A stretch of 36,197 nt of DNA. Source: Desulfonatronaceae bacterium UBA663. GTDB taxonomy: Bacteria > Desulfobacterota > Desulfovibrionia > Desulfovibrionales > Desulfonatronaceae. Below, in pieces: positions 24,015 to 32,158 of the stretch (its first letter is position 1; every line of letters begins with the position of its first letter). A program made the position numbers and the translations under genes. The stretch lies in contig DBNV01000097.1 in assembly GCA_002299865.1 (NCBI GenBank), positions 1,456-37,652 on the forward strand, written 5' to 3'. The notes beneath the pieces are model-generated. The model searched no databases. It had not been told where the DNA came from and saw nothing but the letters and a program-made list of their open reading frames with translations.

Positions 24015-25361
24015 ATGCCGCTTACTGGGATCGAAATCTTCAAGATGTTGCCCAAAACAAACTGCGGCGAGTGCGGGGTGCCCACCTGTCTTGCCTTTGC
24101 AATGAAGCTGGCTACCGGCAAGGCCGAACTGGCCGCTTGCCCTTATGTCTCCGAGGAGGCGAAAGCCAAACTGGATACGGCCTCCGCGCCGCCGGTCAGG
24201 CTGATTACCGTTGGTATTGGCGACCAAGCCTTAAAGGTTGGCGGCGAAACGGTAATGTTTCGTCATGAAAAAAGGTTTGAGAATCCTCCCGGCCTGGCCC
24301 TCCTTATCAGCGATACCATGGAGTCGGCCGAGATCGAGGCGCGGTTGGAGAGATTTAAGCAGTTTCAGTATGAACGGGTTGGGCTTATTCTACGTCCCGA
24401 ATTGATCGCGGCAAGGGCCGATTCCGGGCGGGCGGACAGATACGCGTCTCTGGTTGATCAGGTCAAGCAAAACAACCCGGGCGGCATCATCCTGATGAGC
24501 GACGATCCGGAATTGCTGGCGGCTGGTCTGGAGGTTTGTGCCGATCGGAAACCGTTGCTTTATGCCGCTACTGCCGAGAATTTGGATCGTCTGGTCGATT
24601 TGGCCAAAGCGAACTCGTGTCCGGTGGTGGCAAAGGCCTCTGGCTTGGAGAAACTTGCCGAGCTGACCAACAAATTGACGGCGGCCGGAGTTAAAGATCT
24701 CGTGCTCGATTCCGAGCCCGGAACCATGCGTCAAGCGTTTGAGGACCAGGTGATCATCAGAAGCGCCGCCTTGAACAAAAAGTTTCGCCCGTTGGGTTTT
24801 CCGACCATTGCTTTTCCCGGCAAGCTGAGCGCTGATCCGCTGAAAGAAGCGGTGATTGCCGCTGCTTTGGTGGCGAAGTATGGCGGGATCATCGTTCTTT
24901 CCGATTTTCAGGGGCACAGCCTGTTCCCGTTGCTCCTGGCCCGGATGAATATTTATACCGATCCCCAGCGGCCGCTGGCCACTACCGAGGGCATTTATAA
25001 AATCGGTGGCCCAGATGAAAAGGCGCCGGTGTTGCTCACCTGTAACTTTTCCCTGGCTTACTTTATTGTTTCCGGGGAAGTGGAAGCCAGCAAGGTTCCT
25101 TGCTATCTGCTGATCAAGGACACCGCGGGGCTTTCGGTGCTGACGGCCTGGGCGTCGGGGAAATTCGGCGCTGATACCATTGGTCCCTTTGTTAAGCGGT
25201 GCGGTATTAGCGAGTTGATTGCCCATCGTAAGTTGATAATCCCGGGTTATCTCGCTGCCGAACGCGGTGAGTTGGAAGAAGAGTTGTCCGACTGGGAGAT
25301 TCTGGTTGGTCCCCGGGAAGCGGCCCATCTTCCGGCCTATCTTAGAACTTTGATATCGTGA
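24015..25361 (+). CDS. acsC: Corrinoid iron-sulfur protein large subunit
   Basis: A 448-residue AcsC. The N-terminal [4Fe-4S] domain has C17-x2-C20-x4-C25-x16-C42 (NCGECGVPTCLAFAMKLA); the middle is a TIM barrel; the C-terminal part (about 325-448) binds the cobamide (TTEGIYKIGGPDEKAPVLLTCNFSLAYFIVSGEVE). It is the methyl carrier between AcsE and AcsB and the target of the RACo activator at 8548-10530. The start has AAGGAAAGGAG upstream. acsE follows after 13 bp. It is well separated from its partner acsD. Confidence 0.96.
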   Translation: MPLTGIEIFKMLPKTNCGECGVPTCLAFAMKLATGKAELAACPYVSEEAKAKLDTASAPPVRLITVGIGDQALKVGGETVMFRHEKRFENPPGLALLISDTMESAEIEARLERFKQFQYERVGLILRPELIAARADSGRADRYASLVDQVKQNNPGGIILMSDDPELLAAGLEVCADRKPLLYAATAENLDRLVDLAKANSCPVVAKASGLEKLAELTNKLTAAGVKDLVLDSEPGTMRQAFEDQVIIRSAALNKKFRPLGFPTIAFPGKLSADPLKEAVIAAALVAKYGGIIVLSDFQGHSLFPLLLARMNIYTDPQRPLATTEGIYKIGGPDEKAPVLLTCNFSLAYFIVSGEVEASKVPCYLLIKDTAGLSVLTAWASGKFGADTIGPFVKRCGISELIAHRKLIIPGYLAAERGELEEELSDWEILVGPREAAHLPAYLRTLIS

Positions 25362-25374
25362 GAGGGGGAAAATA

Positions 25375-26253
25375 ATGCTACTCATCGGAGAGAACATTAA
25401 CGTTATGTCGAAGACCATTGGTCCGGCATTGCGGGAAAGGAACCCCGGGCCGATTCAGGAGATGGCCAAAGCCGGGACCGAGGCGGGCATGGATTACCTT
25501 GATCTTAATATCGGTCCGGCCCGTAAAGGCGGGGAGGAAGTGATGGCTTGGCTGGTCAAGACGGTGCAGGAGGTCACTGATCTGCCGTTATGCCTGGATA
25601 CGACCAATCTGGCGGCGATGGAGGCCGGGTTGAAGGAATGCAAAGGCAAGGCACTGATTAATTCGGTCTCCCTGCAGCCCGAAAGGTTGGAGCGGGGGTT
25701 GCCCCTGGTCCAAAAGTACGGCGCGGCCATGATCGGACTTTTGTGGGGCGCTGAAGGAATGCCACGCGATGCCGCCGAAAGGGGGATGCTGGCTGTTGAC
25801 CTGATCTATCAGGCCAATCAGGCGGGTATTCCTAATGAGGATATCTGGATTGACCCGGTGCTGGCCCCGGTGAGCGTGGAGATTAACCAGGTGCAAGCCT
25901 GTTTTGAGTTCATGGGCATGCTGGGTGAGATTGCTCCCGGGTGTAAGTCCACCCTGGGCTTGTCTAATGTTTCCAATGGCGCTCCGACCCACCTTCGACC
26001 TTATCTTAATCGGACCTGCCTGATAATGCTGATGCGGTACGGGCTTTATTCGGCGATTGCTGATGCCTATGATCCGGAGTTGGTGCGGATCGCCAGGGGT
26101 GAAATGCCGGAGATTGTTGACCTGGTATACCGGATAATGGATGGCGAGCAACCCGAGCTGGCTGCTCTGGATCAAAAGGAAGTGGAATATGTGAAAACGG
26201 TGCGGGTGCTTACCGGCAGGTCACTTTATTCCGACTCCTGGCTGGATGTTTGA
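25375..26253 (+). CDS. acsE: Methyltetrahydrofolate:corrinoid/iron-sulfur protein methyltransferase
   Basis: A 292-residue pterin-binding TIM barrel. Motifs: LLIGENINVMSKTIGPAL (N-terminus), MDYLDLNIGPARKGGEE with the conserved Asp, LCLDTTNLAAMEAGL, LINSVSLQPERLERGL, and GLSNVSNGAP with the catalytic Asn. It transfers the N5-methyl group of methyl-THF to the Co(I) form of AcsCD. It is a little longer than the Moorella enzyme. The start ATG follows AGAGGGGGAAAATA, and the gene is 13 bp behind acsC. A MetH-like or other corrinoid methyltransferase is unlikely, given the match to MeTr motifs and the position. Confidence 0.95.
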   Translation: MLLIGENINVMSKTIGPALRERNPGPIQEMAKAGTEAGMDYLDLNIGPARKGGEEVMAWLVKTVQEVTDLPLCLDTTNLAAMEAGLKECKGKALINSVSLQPERLERGLPLVQKYGAAMIGLLWGAEGMPRDAAERGMLAVDLIYQANQAGIPNEDIWIDPVLAPVSVEINQVQACFEFMGMLGEIAPGCKSTLGLSNVSNGAPTHLRPYLNRTCLIMLMRYGLYSAIADAYDPELVRIARGEMPEIVDLVYRIMDGEQPELAALDQKEVEYVKTVRVLTGRSLYSDSWLDV

Positions 26254-26399
26254 CCGGTCTTTTCCCACGGCCGTCTATTCAGCCATTAACCTGAATCCGG
26301 CAAGCGGACAGGTTTAAGCACCAAGACACACAAAACCAACAAGTTAGTGGTCCTTTGTATCCTTCGTGAATAAATTTCTAAACAAGGAGGCTGATTTTC
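26254..26399. other. 146 bp acsE-fhs spacer with hairpin and repeat debris
   Basis: AACCTG..TCCG (26288-26299) and CGGA..CAGGTT (26305-26314) form a bulged hairpin without a T-run. CACCAAGACACAC and CCTTTGTATCCTTCGTG further right resemble arms of the dispersed CACCAAGACAC-type repeats seen in many genomes. The fhs Shine-Dalgarno AAGGAGG closes the spacer. Confidence 0.4.
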
Positions 26400-28076
26400 A
26401 TGCTACCACCCGATATTGAGATTGCCCGGAGCGCTAAAATGAGGCCGGTGCTGGAGGTGGCCCATGACCTCGGATTGACGGATGACGATCTCGAACTTTA
26501 CGGCAGGTACAAGGCCAAAATCGGTTTGGAGGTTTATCAACGTTTGCAGGATAAGCCACCTGGTCGTTTGATCGGAGTTACCGCTATCTCGCCCACCCCG
26601 GCCGGCGAGGGCAAGACCTGCACCTCGGTGGGCCTGACTCAAGCCTTGGGTCGTCTGGGTAAAAAAGTGGTCCTCGCCCTGCGTGAGCCCTCCCTCGGTC
26701 CGACCTTTGGGGTCAAGGGTGGTGCGGCCGGCGGCGGTTATTCCCAGGTTCTGCCCATGGAAGACATCAACCTGCACTTTACGGGCGATATGCACGCCAT
26801 TACCGCGGCGCATAATCTTCTGGCCGCCGTGCTCGACAATCATCTTTATTTTGGCAACGAACTGAACATTGATCCCAAGCGGGTGCTTTGGCGCCGGGCT
26901 ATGGACATGAACGACCGGCAACTACGGAACATCGTGTGCGGGTTGGGCGCCAAGATCGACGGTCTGCCGCGGGAGAGCGGATTTGATATCACCGTGGCCT
27001 CCGAAATCATGGCGATAATGTGTTTGTCCGAAGGCGTTCAGGATTTCAAAGAACGGGTCGGCCGGATCCTGGTGGCTTATACTCGCGACGGGCAGCCGGT
27101 TTTTGCTCGCGATTTGAAGGTCACCGGGGCGCTGGCGGTGTTAATGAAGGACGCCCTGAAGCCGAATCTGGTGCAAACGCTGGAGGGACAACCGGCTTTA
27201 ATTCACGGCGGCCCTTTTGCTAACATCGCTCACGGCAACAACTCCATTATTGCGACGCGCACCGCGCTACGGTTGGGGGACTATGTAGTTACCGAGGGGG
27301 GGTTTGGCTCCGACCTGGGCGCTGAAAAGTTTTTGAACATTGTTTGCCCCTATGGTGGTTTTACGCCGGACGTGATGGTATTGGTGGCCACTGTCAGGGC
27401 CCTTAAGCTCCACGGGGGTGTTTCGTTGAACAACCTTACCCAGTCCAATCTGGAGGCGCTCCGGAAGGGTTTAGCCAATCTGGACGCCCACATAGATAAT
27501 ATTACAAACAACTTTGGTTTGCCGGTGGTGGTGGCTATCAACCGTTTCCCGACTGACGAAAAGTCAGAGTTGAATCTGGTGCGGGAGCATTGCCTGGCCC
27601 GTGGTGTATCGGCCGTTGTCTCGGAGGTCGTGGCCCGGGGCGGCGAAGGGGGTGTGGCCTTGGCGGCCGAAGTGCTTCGGGTGTTGGATTCGAGAGTGGG
27701 AAGTTATCGTCAACTCTACGCTTGGAATCTGCCGATCAGGGAGAAAATCGAAATCCTGGCCTGCAGGGTTTACGGCGCGGACGGGGTTGTTTACACTATC
27801 CAAGCCGAAAACGACATTGGAGACTTCACCCGCCTGGGCTTTGATCAACTGCCGATCTGCATGGCCAAGACCCCAAATTCGCTTTCCGACAACCCCAACC
27901 TTCTTGGTCGTCCCACTGGGTGGCGGCTTACCGTTCGCGAGCTGCGGGCTTCGGCGGGGGCCGGCTTCCTAGTGGCCTTGGCCGGTAAGATTATGACCAT
28001 GCCGGGTTTACCGCGTGTGCCGGCTGCCGAGAAGGTGGACATTGACGAGCAAGGGGAGATTTCGGGATTGTCTTAG
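26400..28076 (+). CDS. fhs: Formate--tetrahydrofolate ligase (formyl-THF synthetase)
   Basis: A 558-residue Fhs of standard length. The P-loop reads TPAGEGKTCTSVGLTQAL; REPSLGPTFGVKGGAAGGGYSQV, HFTGDMHAITAAHNLL, EGGFGSDLGAEKF and AINRFPTDEKSEL are family signatures. It ligates formate to THF with ATP, the energy-costing step of the methyl branch. AAGGAGG precedes the ATG. It is the last gene of the island; the 171 bp up to htpX is non-coding. It also serves C1 metabolism in non-acetogens, so on its own it would not prove the pathway, but with acsABCDE it does. Confidence 0.97.
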   Translation: MLPPDIEIARSAKMRPVLEVAHDLGLTDDDLELYGRYKAKIGLEVYQRLQDKPPGRLIGVTAISPTPAGEGKTCTSVGLTQALGRLGKKVVLALREPSLGPTFGVKGGAAGGGYSQVLPMEDINLHFTGDMHAITAAHNLLAAVLDNHLYFGNELNIDPKRVLWRRAMDMNDRQLRNIVCGLGAKIDGLPRESGFDITVASEIMAIMCLSEGVQDFKERVGRILVAYTRDGQPVFARDLKVTGALAVLMKDALKPNLVQTLEGQPALIHGGPFANIAHGNNSIIATRTALRLGDYVVTEGGFGSDLGAEKFLNIVCPYGGFTPDVMVLVATVRALKLHGGVSLNNLTQSNLEALRKGLANLDAHIDNITNNFGLPVVVAINRFPTDEKSELNLVREHCLARGVSAVVSEVVARGGEGGVALAAEVLRVLDSRVGSYRQLYAWNLPIREKIEILACRVYGADGVVYTIQAENDIGDFTRLGFDQLPICMAKTPNSLSDNPNLLGRPTGWRLTVRELRASAGAGFLVALAGKIMTMPGLPRVPAAEKVDIDEQGEISGLS

Positions 28077-28158
28077 CTGTGCAGATCATTCGATATCCCA
28101 AGCCGATGCCATCATCTTATTCCGTCTTGTCCCGACACTCAACCTGTCACAGCCAATC

Positions 28159-28185
28159 TTGACTCGGGGGGGGATTTATTATATT
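28159..28185 (+). promoter_or_regulatory. Possible sigma-70-like promoter for htpX
   Basis: TTGACT (28159-28164) and TATATT (28180-28185) are separated by 15 bp, a little short. The site is 63 bp before the htpX ATG and lies at the island-host junction. A G-run sits in the spacer. No heat-shock inverted repeat (CIRCE) is visible. Confidence 0.3.
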
Positions 28186-28247
28186 CAACATCTATCGATT
28201 TTGACGCATCCGACAATCCCACTCAATATTGGGAGGTCCAACGGAAT

Positions 28248-29138
28248 ATGAAACGTATTGGCTTGTTTTTGTTGACTAACATCGCCATTTTGCTGGTCCT
28301 GGGCATTGTCCTGCATGTTTTGGGCGTGGATAGAATGCTCGACGAAAGCGGCGTGGGTTTGAACTACGCCGACCTGCTCGTCTTCGCGGCAATTTTCGGC
28401 TTCGGCGGCTCCTTCATCTCCTTGGCCATGTCCAAATGGATGGCCAAACGCATGACCGGGGCCCAGGTCATCACCACCCCCCGCAATCCGGCCGAGACAT
28501 GGCTCGTGGCAACAGTGAAGAACCAAGCGACCCGGGCCGGTATCAGCATGCCCGAAGTGGCCGTTTTCGACTCCGCCGCGCCCAACGCCTTTGCCACGGG
28601 CATGAGCAGGAACAACGCCCTGGTGGCCGTGAGCACGGGGCTGTTGCGGACCATGAACCAGGACGAGGTAGAAGCGGTCCTGGCCCATGAAGTCAGCCAT
28701 GTGGCCAACGGCGACATGGTCACCCTGGCCCTGATCCAGGGCGTGGTGAACACCTTCGTCATCTTCATCTCCCGCGCCGTGGGCCATTTCGTGGACCGGG
28801 TCATCTTGAAGAACGAGGGAGGCCACGGCATCGGCTTTTTCATCACCACCATCGTGGCCCAGATCGTGTTCGGCATCCTGGCCAGCATGATCGTGCTTTA
28901 CTTCAGCAGACAGCGGGAGTTTTGGGCCGATGCCGGCGGGGCCAAACTTGCGGGCCGGGAAAAAATGATCTCCGCCCTGGAAAAGCTCAAAAAAAGCCTG
29001 CAAGAACCCCTGCCGGACCAGATGGCGGCCTTCGGCATCAATGGCAAGCCCGCTGGACACGGCCTGAAAATGCTGTTTATGAGCCACCCCCCTCTGAACA
29101 ACCGCATCGCGACCCTTAAAGGTCAAGCAACCCGCTAG
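28248..29138 (+). CDS. htpX: Membrane zinc metalloprotease HtpX
   Basis: A 296-residue M48 protease. Two N-terminal membrane segments (about 4-26 and 40-61), the zinc motif HEVSH (H147, E148, H151), and further hydrophobic segments around 160-180 and 195-217 are seen. REFWADAGGAKLAGR carries the third zinc ligand. HtpX degrades misfolded membrane proteins under stress, with its active site facing the cytoplasm. The start is preceded by GGAGG. Codon use returns to host style here, so htpX marks the right flank. A strong terminator follows. Confidence 0.95.
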   Translation: MKRIGLFLLTNIAILLVLGIVLHVLGVDRMLDESGVGLNYADLLVFAAIFGFGGSFISLAMSKWMAKRMTGAQVITTPRNPAETWLVATVKNQATRAGISMPEVAVFDSAAPNAFATGMSRNNALVAVSTGLLRTMNQDEVEAVLAHEVSHVANGDMVTLALIQGVVNTFVIFISRAVGHFVDRVILKNEGGHGIGFFITTIVAQIVFGILASMIVLYFSRQREFWADAGGAKLAGREKMISALEKLKKSLQEPLPDQMAAFGINGKPAGHGLKMLFMSHPPLNNRIATLKGQATR

Positions 29139-29189
29139 CCTTTTGATCGCGGAATGCGCCGCGCAGTGCGCCGCAGAATACGCTACCCA

Positions 29190-29221
29190 GTTCGTCCCGC
29201 CAAGGCGGGACGAACTTTTTT
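29190..29221 (+). terminator. Rho-independent terminator after htpX
   Basis: GTTCGTCCCGCC (29190-29201) and GGCGGGACGAAC (29204-29215) are perfectly complementary and are followed by six T residues (29216-29221). It ends the htpX transcript 50 bp after the stop codon. Confidence 0.92.
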
Positions 29222-29283
29222 CAGATCATGGCCACAGCGCATCTGCGCGCGACCTGCCCGACACAAGCCATAAAGGCCCCACC

Positions 29284-30138
29284 ATGCTCACGCATTCATT
29301 CCGTCACCTCCCGGGCATCGGGCAGGCCCGGGAACAAAAACTCTGGGCGAACGGCATCCACTGCTGGGAAAACGCCTTAAACTGCAAAGGCCCCTGCCCC
29401 TGTCGACTGACCGACGCAGCGCGCGATGTCCTGGCCGAATCTCCGGATCGCCTGGCCGACGGCGACGCATCCTGGTTCGCCCAAAAACTGCCCAGGGACG
29501 AATCCTGGAGGCTCTGTTCCCACTTCGCCCACCGTACTGCGTACGTGGACATCGAAACCACCGGCGGCCCAGGCCCGGTGAACATCACCACCATCGCCCT
29601 TTTTGACGGCAAAAGGGTGCGCACCTATGTCCAGGGCCGCGACCTGGACAGGTTTTGCGACGACATCCGGGAGTTCCCCCTGGTAGTCACCTTCAACGGC
29701 CGCTGCTTCGACGCGCCGATCCTGCAAAGGGATCTGAAAGTCGCCCTGCCCGCCGCCCATGTGGACTTGCGCTTCCTGCTCAAATCCGTAGGCGTCTCGG
29801 GCGGCCTGAAAGCCTGTGAGCAACGCTTGGGAATGCATCGGGAGGAACTGGACGGCCTGGACGGATACTTCGCCGTGCTGCTCTGGCAGGAGTATGAAAC
29901 ACGGGGCGACGAACAGGCCCTGGAAACGCTTCTGGCCTACAACGCGGCGGACGTCCTCTCCATGCCCGTGCTTTTGGAATACGCCTACGCGGCCAAACTG
30001 GAACAAACGCCCTTCACCCACCTGCCCCGGATCCGGGCCACCAGGACCGCCAACCCGCACCAGGCCCATCCCGGCGTGATCAAGCGCATCCGCAAACGTT
30101 TCGGAATCCGATTCCTGCCCAAAATGACGTCAGGCTGA
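29284..30138 (+). CDS. DEDDy-type ribonuclease H-like exonuclease (YprB-like)
   Basis: A 284-residue protein. The frame is open from 29143, but that start would span the htpX terminator; the ATG at 29284 gives MLTHSFRHLPGIGQAREQKLW, whose helix-hairpin-helix-like start is typical of this group. The RNase H-like exonuclease domain has D89 and E91 (YVDIETTG), D143 (FNGRCFDAPIL) and the DEDDy pair Y219-D223 (YNAAD). It probably trims DNA or RNA 3' ends; the exact substrate is unknown. Cysteines at 27, 34, 38 and 40 (CKGPCPC) may bind metal. The tail is basic (KRIRKRFGIRF). It converges on metG with only 43 bp between. Confidence 0.78.
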   Translation: MLTHSFRHLPGIGQAREQKLWANGIHCWENALNCKGPCPCRLTDAARDVLAESPDRLADGDASWFAQKLPRDESWRLCSHFAHRTAYVDIETTGGPGPVNITTIALFDGKRVRTYVQGRDLDRFCDDIREFPLVVTFNGRCFDAPILQRDLKVALPAAHVDLRFLLKSVGVSGGLKACEQRLGMHREELDGLDGYFAVLLWQEYETRGDEQALETLLAYNAADVLSMPVLLEYAYAAKLEQTPFTHLPRIRATRTANPHQAHPGVIKRIRKRFGIRFLPKMTSG

Positions 30139-30181
30139 CGGGACCTCGAAAGCAAGGACACCCTGGACCGGGACCAGGATC

Positions 30182-32131
30182 CTAACTGACCTTGCTTCCC
30201 GGCGGCACCTGATCGGAAGGAGCCAGCAGACGCAACCCCTCTGGGGCGTGCACGGCCAGGACCATGCCCTGGGACAGGGCGCCGCGCAGCTTGCGGGGTT
30301 TGAGATTGACCACGACCACCACCTGTCGGCCGACCAGCGCCTCGGGGGGCCAGTACTGGGCGATCCCGGCGACAATGCTGCGCGCTTGATCCTCGCCCAG
30401 ATCCACATGCAGATGCAGCAGTTTATCCGCGCCCTTGACCGGCTCGGCTGAAACCACCGTGCCGACACGCAGATCCAGCCTTTGGAAGTCTGTGAACTCC
30501 AGGAGTTCCGCGACGGCCCGGGGAGGTAAGGCGGAAGGCTCTGCGACCTGGCCCTGTGCGACTGCGCCGGCCAAGACCGGCGCAGTCGCTGAAGCCTTGA
30601 GTTCGATCCTTGGAAAAAGATTGGACGCCCAGGCCACTTCGGTCCCCGGCGCCAGCAGGCCCCAATGCAGCAGTTCGTCGGCTAGATGCCGCCACTGTTC
30701 GGCGGGCCGCCTCTCGCCCAACTGGGCCAGCATGGCCTCGCTTTCCTCGGGCATCACCGGCCAGAGATGTACGGCCACCTTGCGCATGGCTTCCAGGAGC
30801 GTATACATCACCGTACCCAGTTCTTCCCGGCGCTCATGCTTGAACAGGGTCCAGGGCTGGGACGCGTCCACGTACTTGTTCAAGGCCCGCACCAGGGTCC
30901 ATAGGGACTCCAAGGCCATGGAGAACTGGAACCGGCCGAACAGGTCCTGAAAGTTCTTCAGGAATTCCGTCGCCAGGACATGAATATCCTCGTCCTCCGA
31001 CCGGATCGGACCGGGCTCGGGCACGCGACCGGCAAAGTACTTCCGGGTCATGCTCAGCACCCTGCTGAACAGATTCCCCAAATCATTGGCCAGATCCGCG
31101 TTGAACCTGGTCGCTAGGGCCTCCTCGGACACGTTGGCGTCGTGGCCAAAAGGCATCTCCCGCAGGAGAAAATAACGGAACGGACCCTTGCCGTAGGTCT
31201 TTGCAAGAGCCAGCGGGTCCACCACGTTGCCCAGGCTCTTGCTCATCTTGGTGTCCTGGACCAGCCAATAACCATGCACGTTCAGGCGCCGGTATAAGGG
31301 CAGGCCTGCAGAAAGCAGCATGCACGGCCAAAAAATGGCGTGGGGTTTGAGAATGTCCTTGGCCACCAAGTGCTGGGCCTCGGGCCAGAAGGTTCGAAAG
31401 CGTTCTCCTTCCGGCCATTCCAGGGCCGTAATGTAGTTGAGCAGGGCGTCGAACCAGACGTAGGTCACGTAATCCCGGTCAAAGGGCAGCTCAATGCCCC
31501 AGGCCAGACGGCTTTTGGGTCGGGAAATGCACAGGTCGCCCAGATCCTCGCGAAGCAGGCCGAGCACCTCGTTGCGGTAACGTTCCGGCCGGATGAAATC
31601 CGGACGCTCCTCGATATGCCTGCGCAACGGCTCCAAATATTTGGACATCCGGAAAAAATAATTCTTCTCCTTGATGTATTCCGGGGCCTGGAGGTGGTCC
31701 GGACACAGGCCGTCCTTGAGTTCCTTGTCCGTGTAGAAGCGCTCGCATCCGAAACAGTAATGCCCGCCGTACTCGCCGTGGTAAATGTCGCCGCGGTCGT
31801 AAATGCGCTGCAAAAACTCCTGGACCCTGGTGACGTGCCTGGGCTCCGTGGTGCGGATGAAGTCGTCGAAGCTCAAGTCCAATTCCTCCCAAAGCTCCCG
31901 AAATGCAGCACTGATCTCGTCCACATAGGCCTGAGGCGTGGCCTGCCGGGCCTGGGCCGCACGGACGATCTTGTCGCCGTGCTCGTCGGTCCCGGTCAGG
32001 AAAAATGTTTTTCGGCCCATCAGCTTTTGAAAGCGGATCATGGCGTCGGCGGCCGTGGTGGTGTAGGCGTGACCGAGATGGGGCTTGGCATTGACGTAAT
32101 AGATGGGCGTGGACAGAAAGAAGGGTTTCAA
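30182..32131 (-). CDS. metG: Methionyl-tRNA synthetase with C-terminal tRNA-binding domain
   Basis: A 649-residue class I synthetase. The HIGH motif reads HLGH (18-21), the zinc knuckle is CFGC...CPDH (single-zinc type), and KMSKS is within TKMSKSLGN. WFDALLNYITAL and FWPCMLLSAGLPLYRRLNVHGY are family motifs. An anticodon-binding helical domain is followed by a linker and a C-terminal EMAP/Trbp111-type OB fold (DFQRLDLRVGTVVSAEPV, KLRGALSQGMVLAV) that dimerises and binds tRNA. It is the last gene of the alaS-ricT-metG set on the minus strand, 27 bp after ricT. Confidence 0.97.
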   Translation of the reverse strand: MKPFFLSTPIYYVNAKPHLGHAYTTTAADAMIRFQKLMGRKTFFLTGTDEHGDKIVRAAQARQATPQAYVDEISAAFRELWEELDLSFDDFIRTTEPRHVTRVQEFLQRIYDRGDIYHGEYGGHYCFGCERFYTDKELKDGLCPDHLQAPEYIKEKNYFFRMSKYLEPLRRHIEERPDFIRPERYRNEVLGLLREDLGDLCISRPKSRLAWGIELPFDRDYVTYVWFDALLNYITALEWPEGERFRTFWPEAQHLVAKDILKPHAIFWPCMLLSAGLPLYRRLNVHGYWLVQDTKMSKSLGNVVDPLALAKTYGKGPFRYFLLREMPFGHDANVSEEALATRFNADLANDLGNLFSRVLSMTRKYFAGRVPEPGPIRSEDEDIHVLATEFLKNFQDLFGRFQFSMALESLWTLVRALNKYVDASQPWTLFKHERREELGTVMYTLLEAMRKVAVHLWPVMPEESEAMLAQLGERRPAEQWRHLADELLHWGLLAPGTEVAWASNLFPRIELKASATAPVLAGAVAQGQVAEPSALPPRAVAELLEFTDFQRLDLRVGTVVSAEPVKGADKLLHLHVDLGEDQARSIVAGIAQYWPPEALVGRQVVVVVNLKPRKLRGALSQGMVLAVHAPEGLRLLAPSDQVPPGSKVS

Positions 32132-32158
32132 GCCGCTGCCTCCGCGACATGGCGTTGT

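Noticed and set aside
29143..29283. N-terminal extension of the DEDDy nuclease from 29143
   Set aside because: It would translate through the perfect htpX terminator hairpin; the ATG at 29284 fits the family N-terminus.
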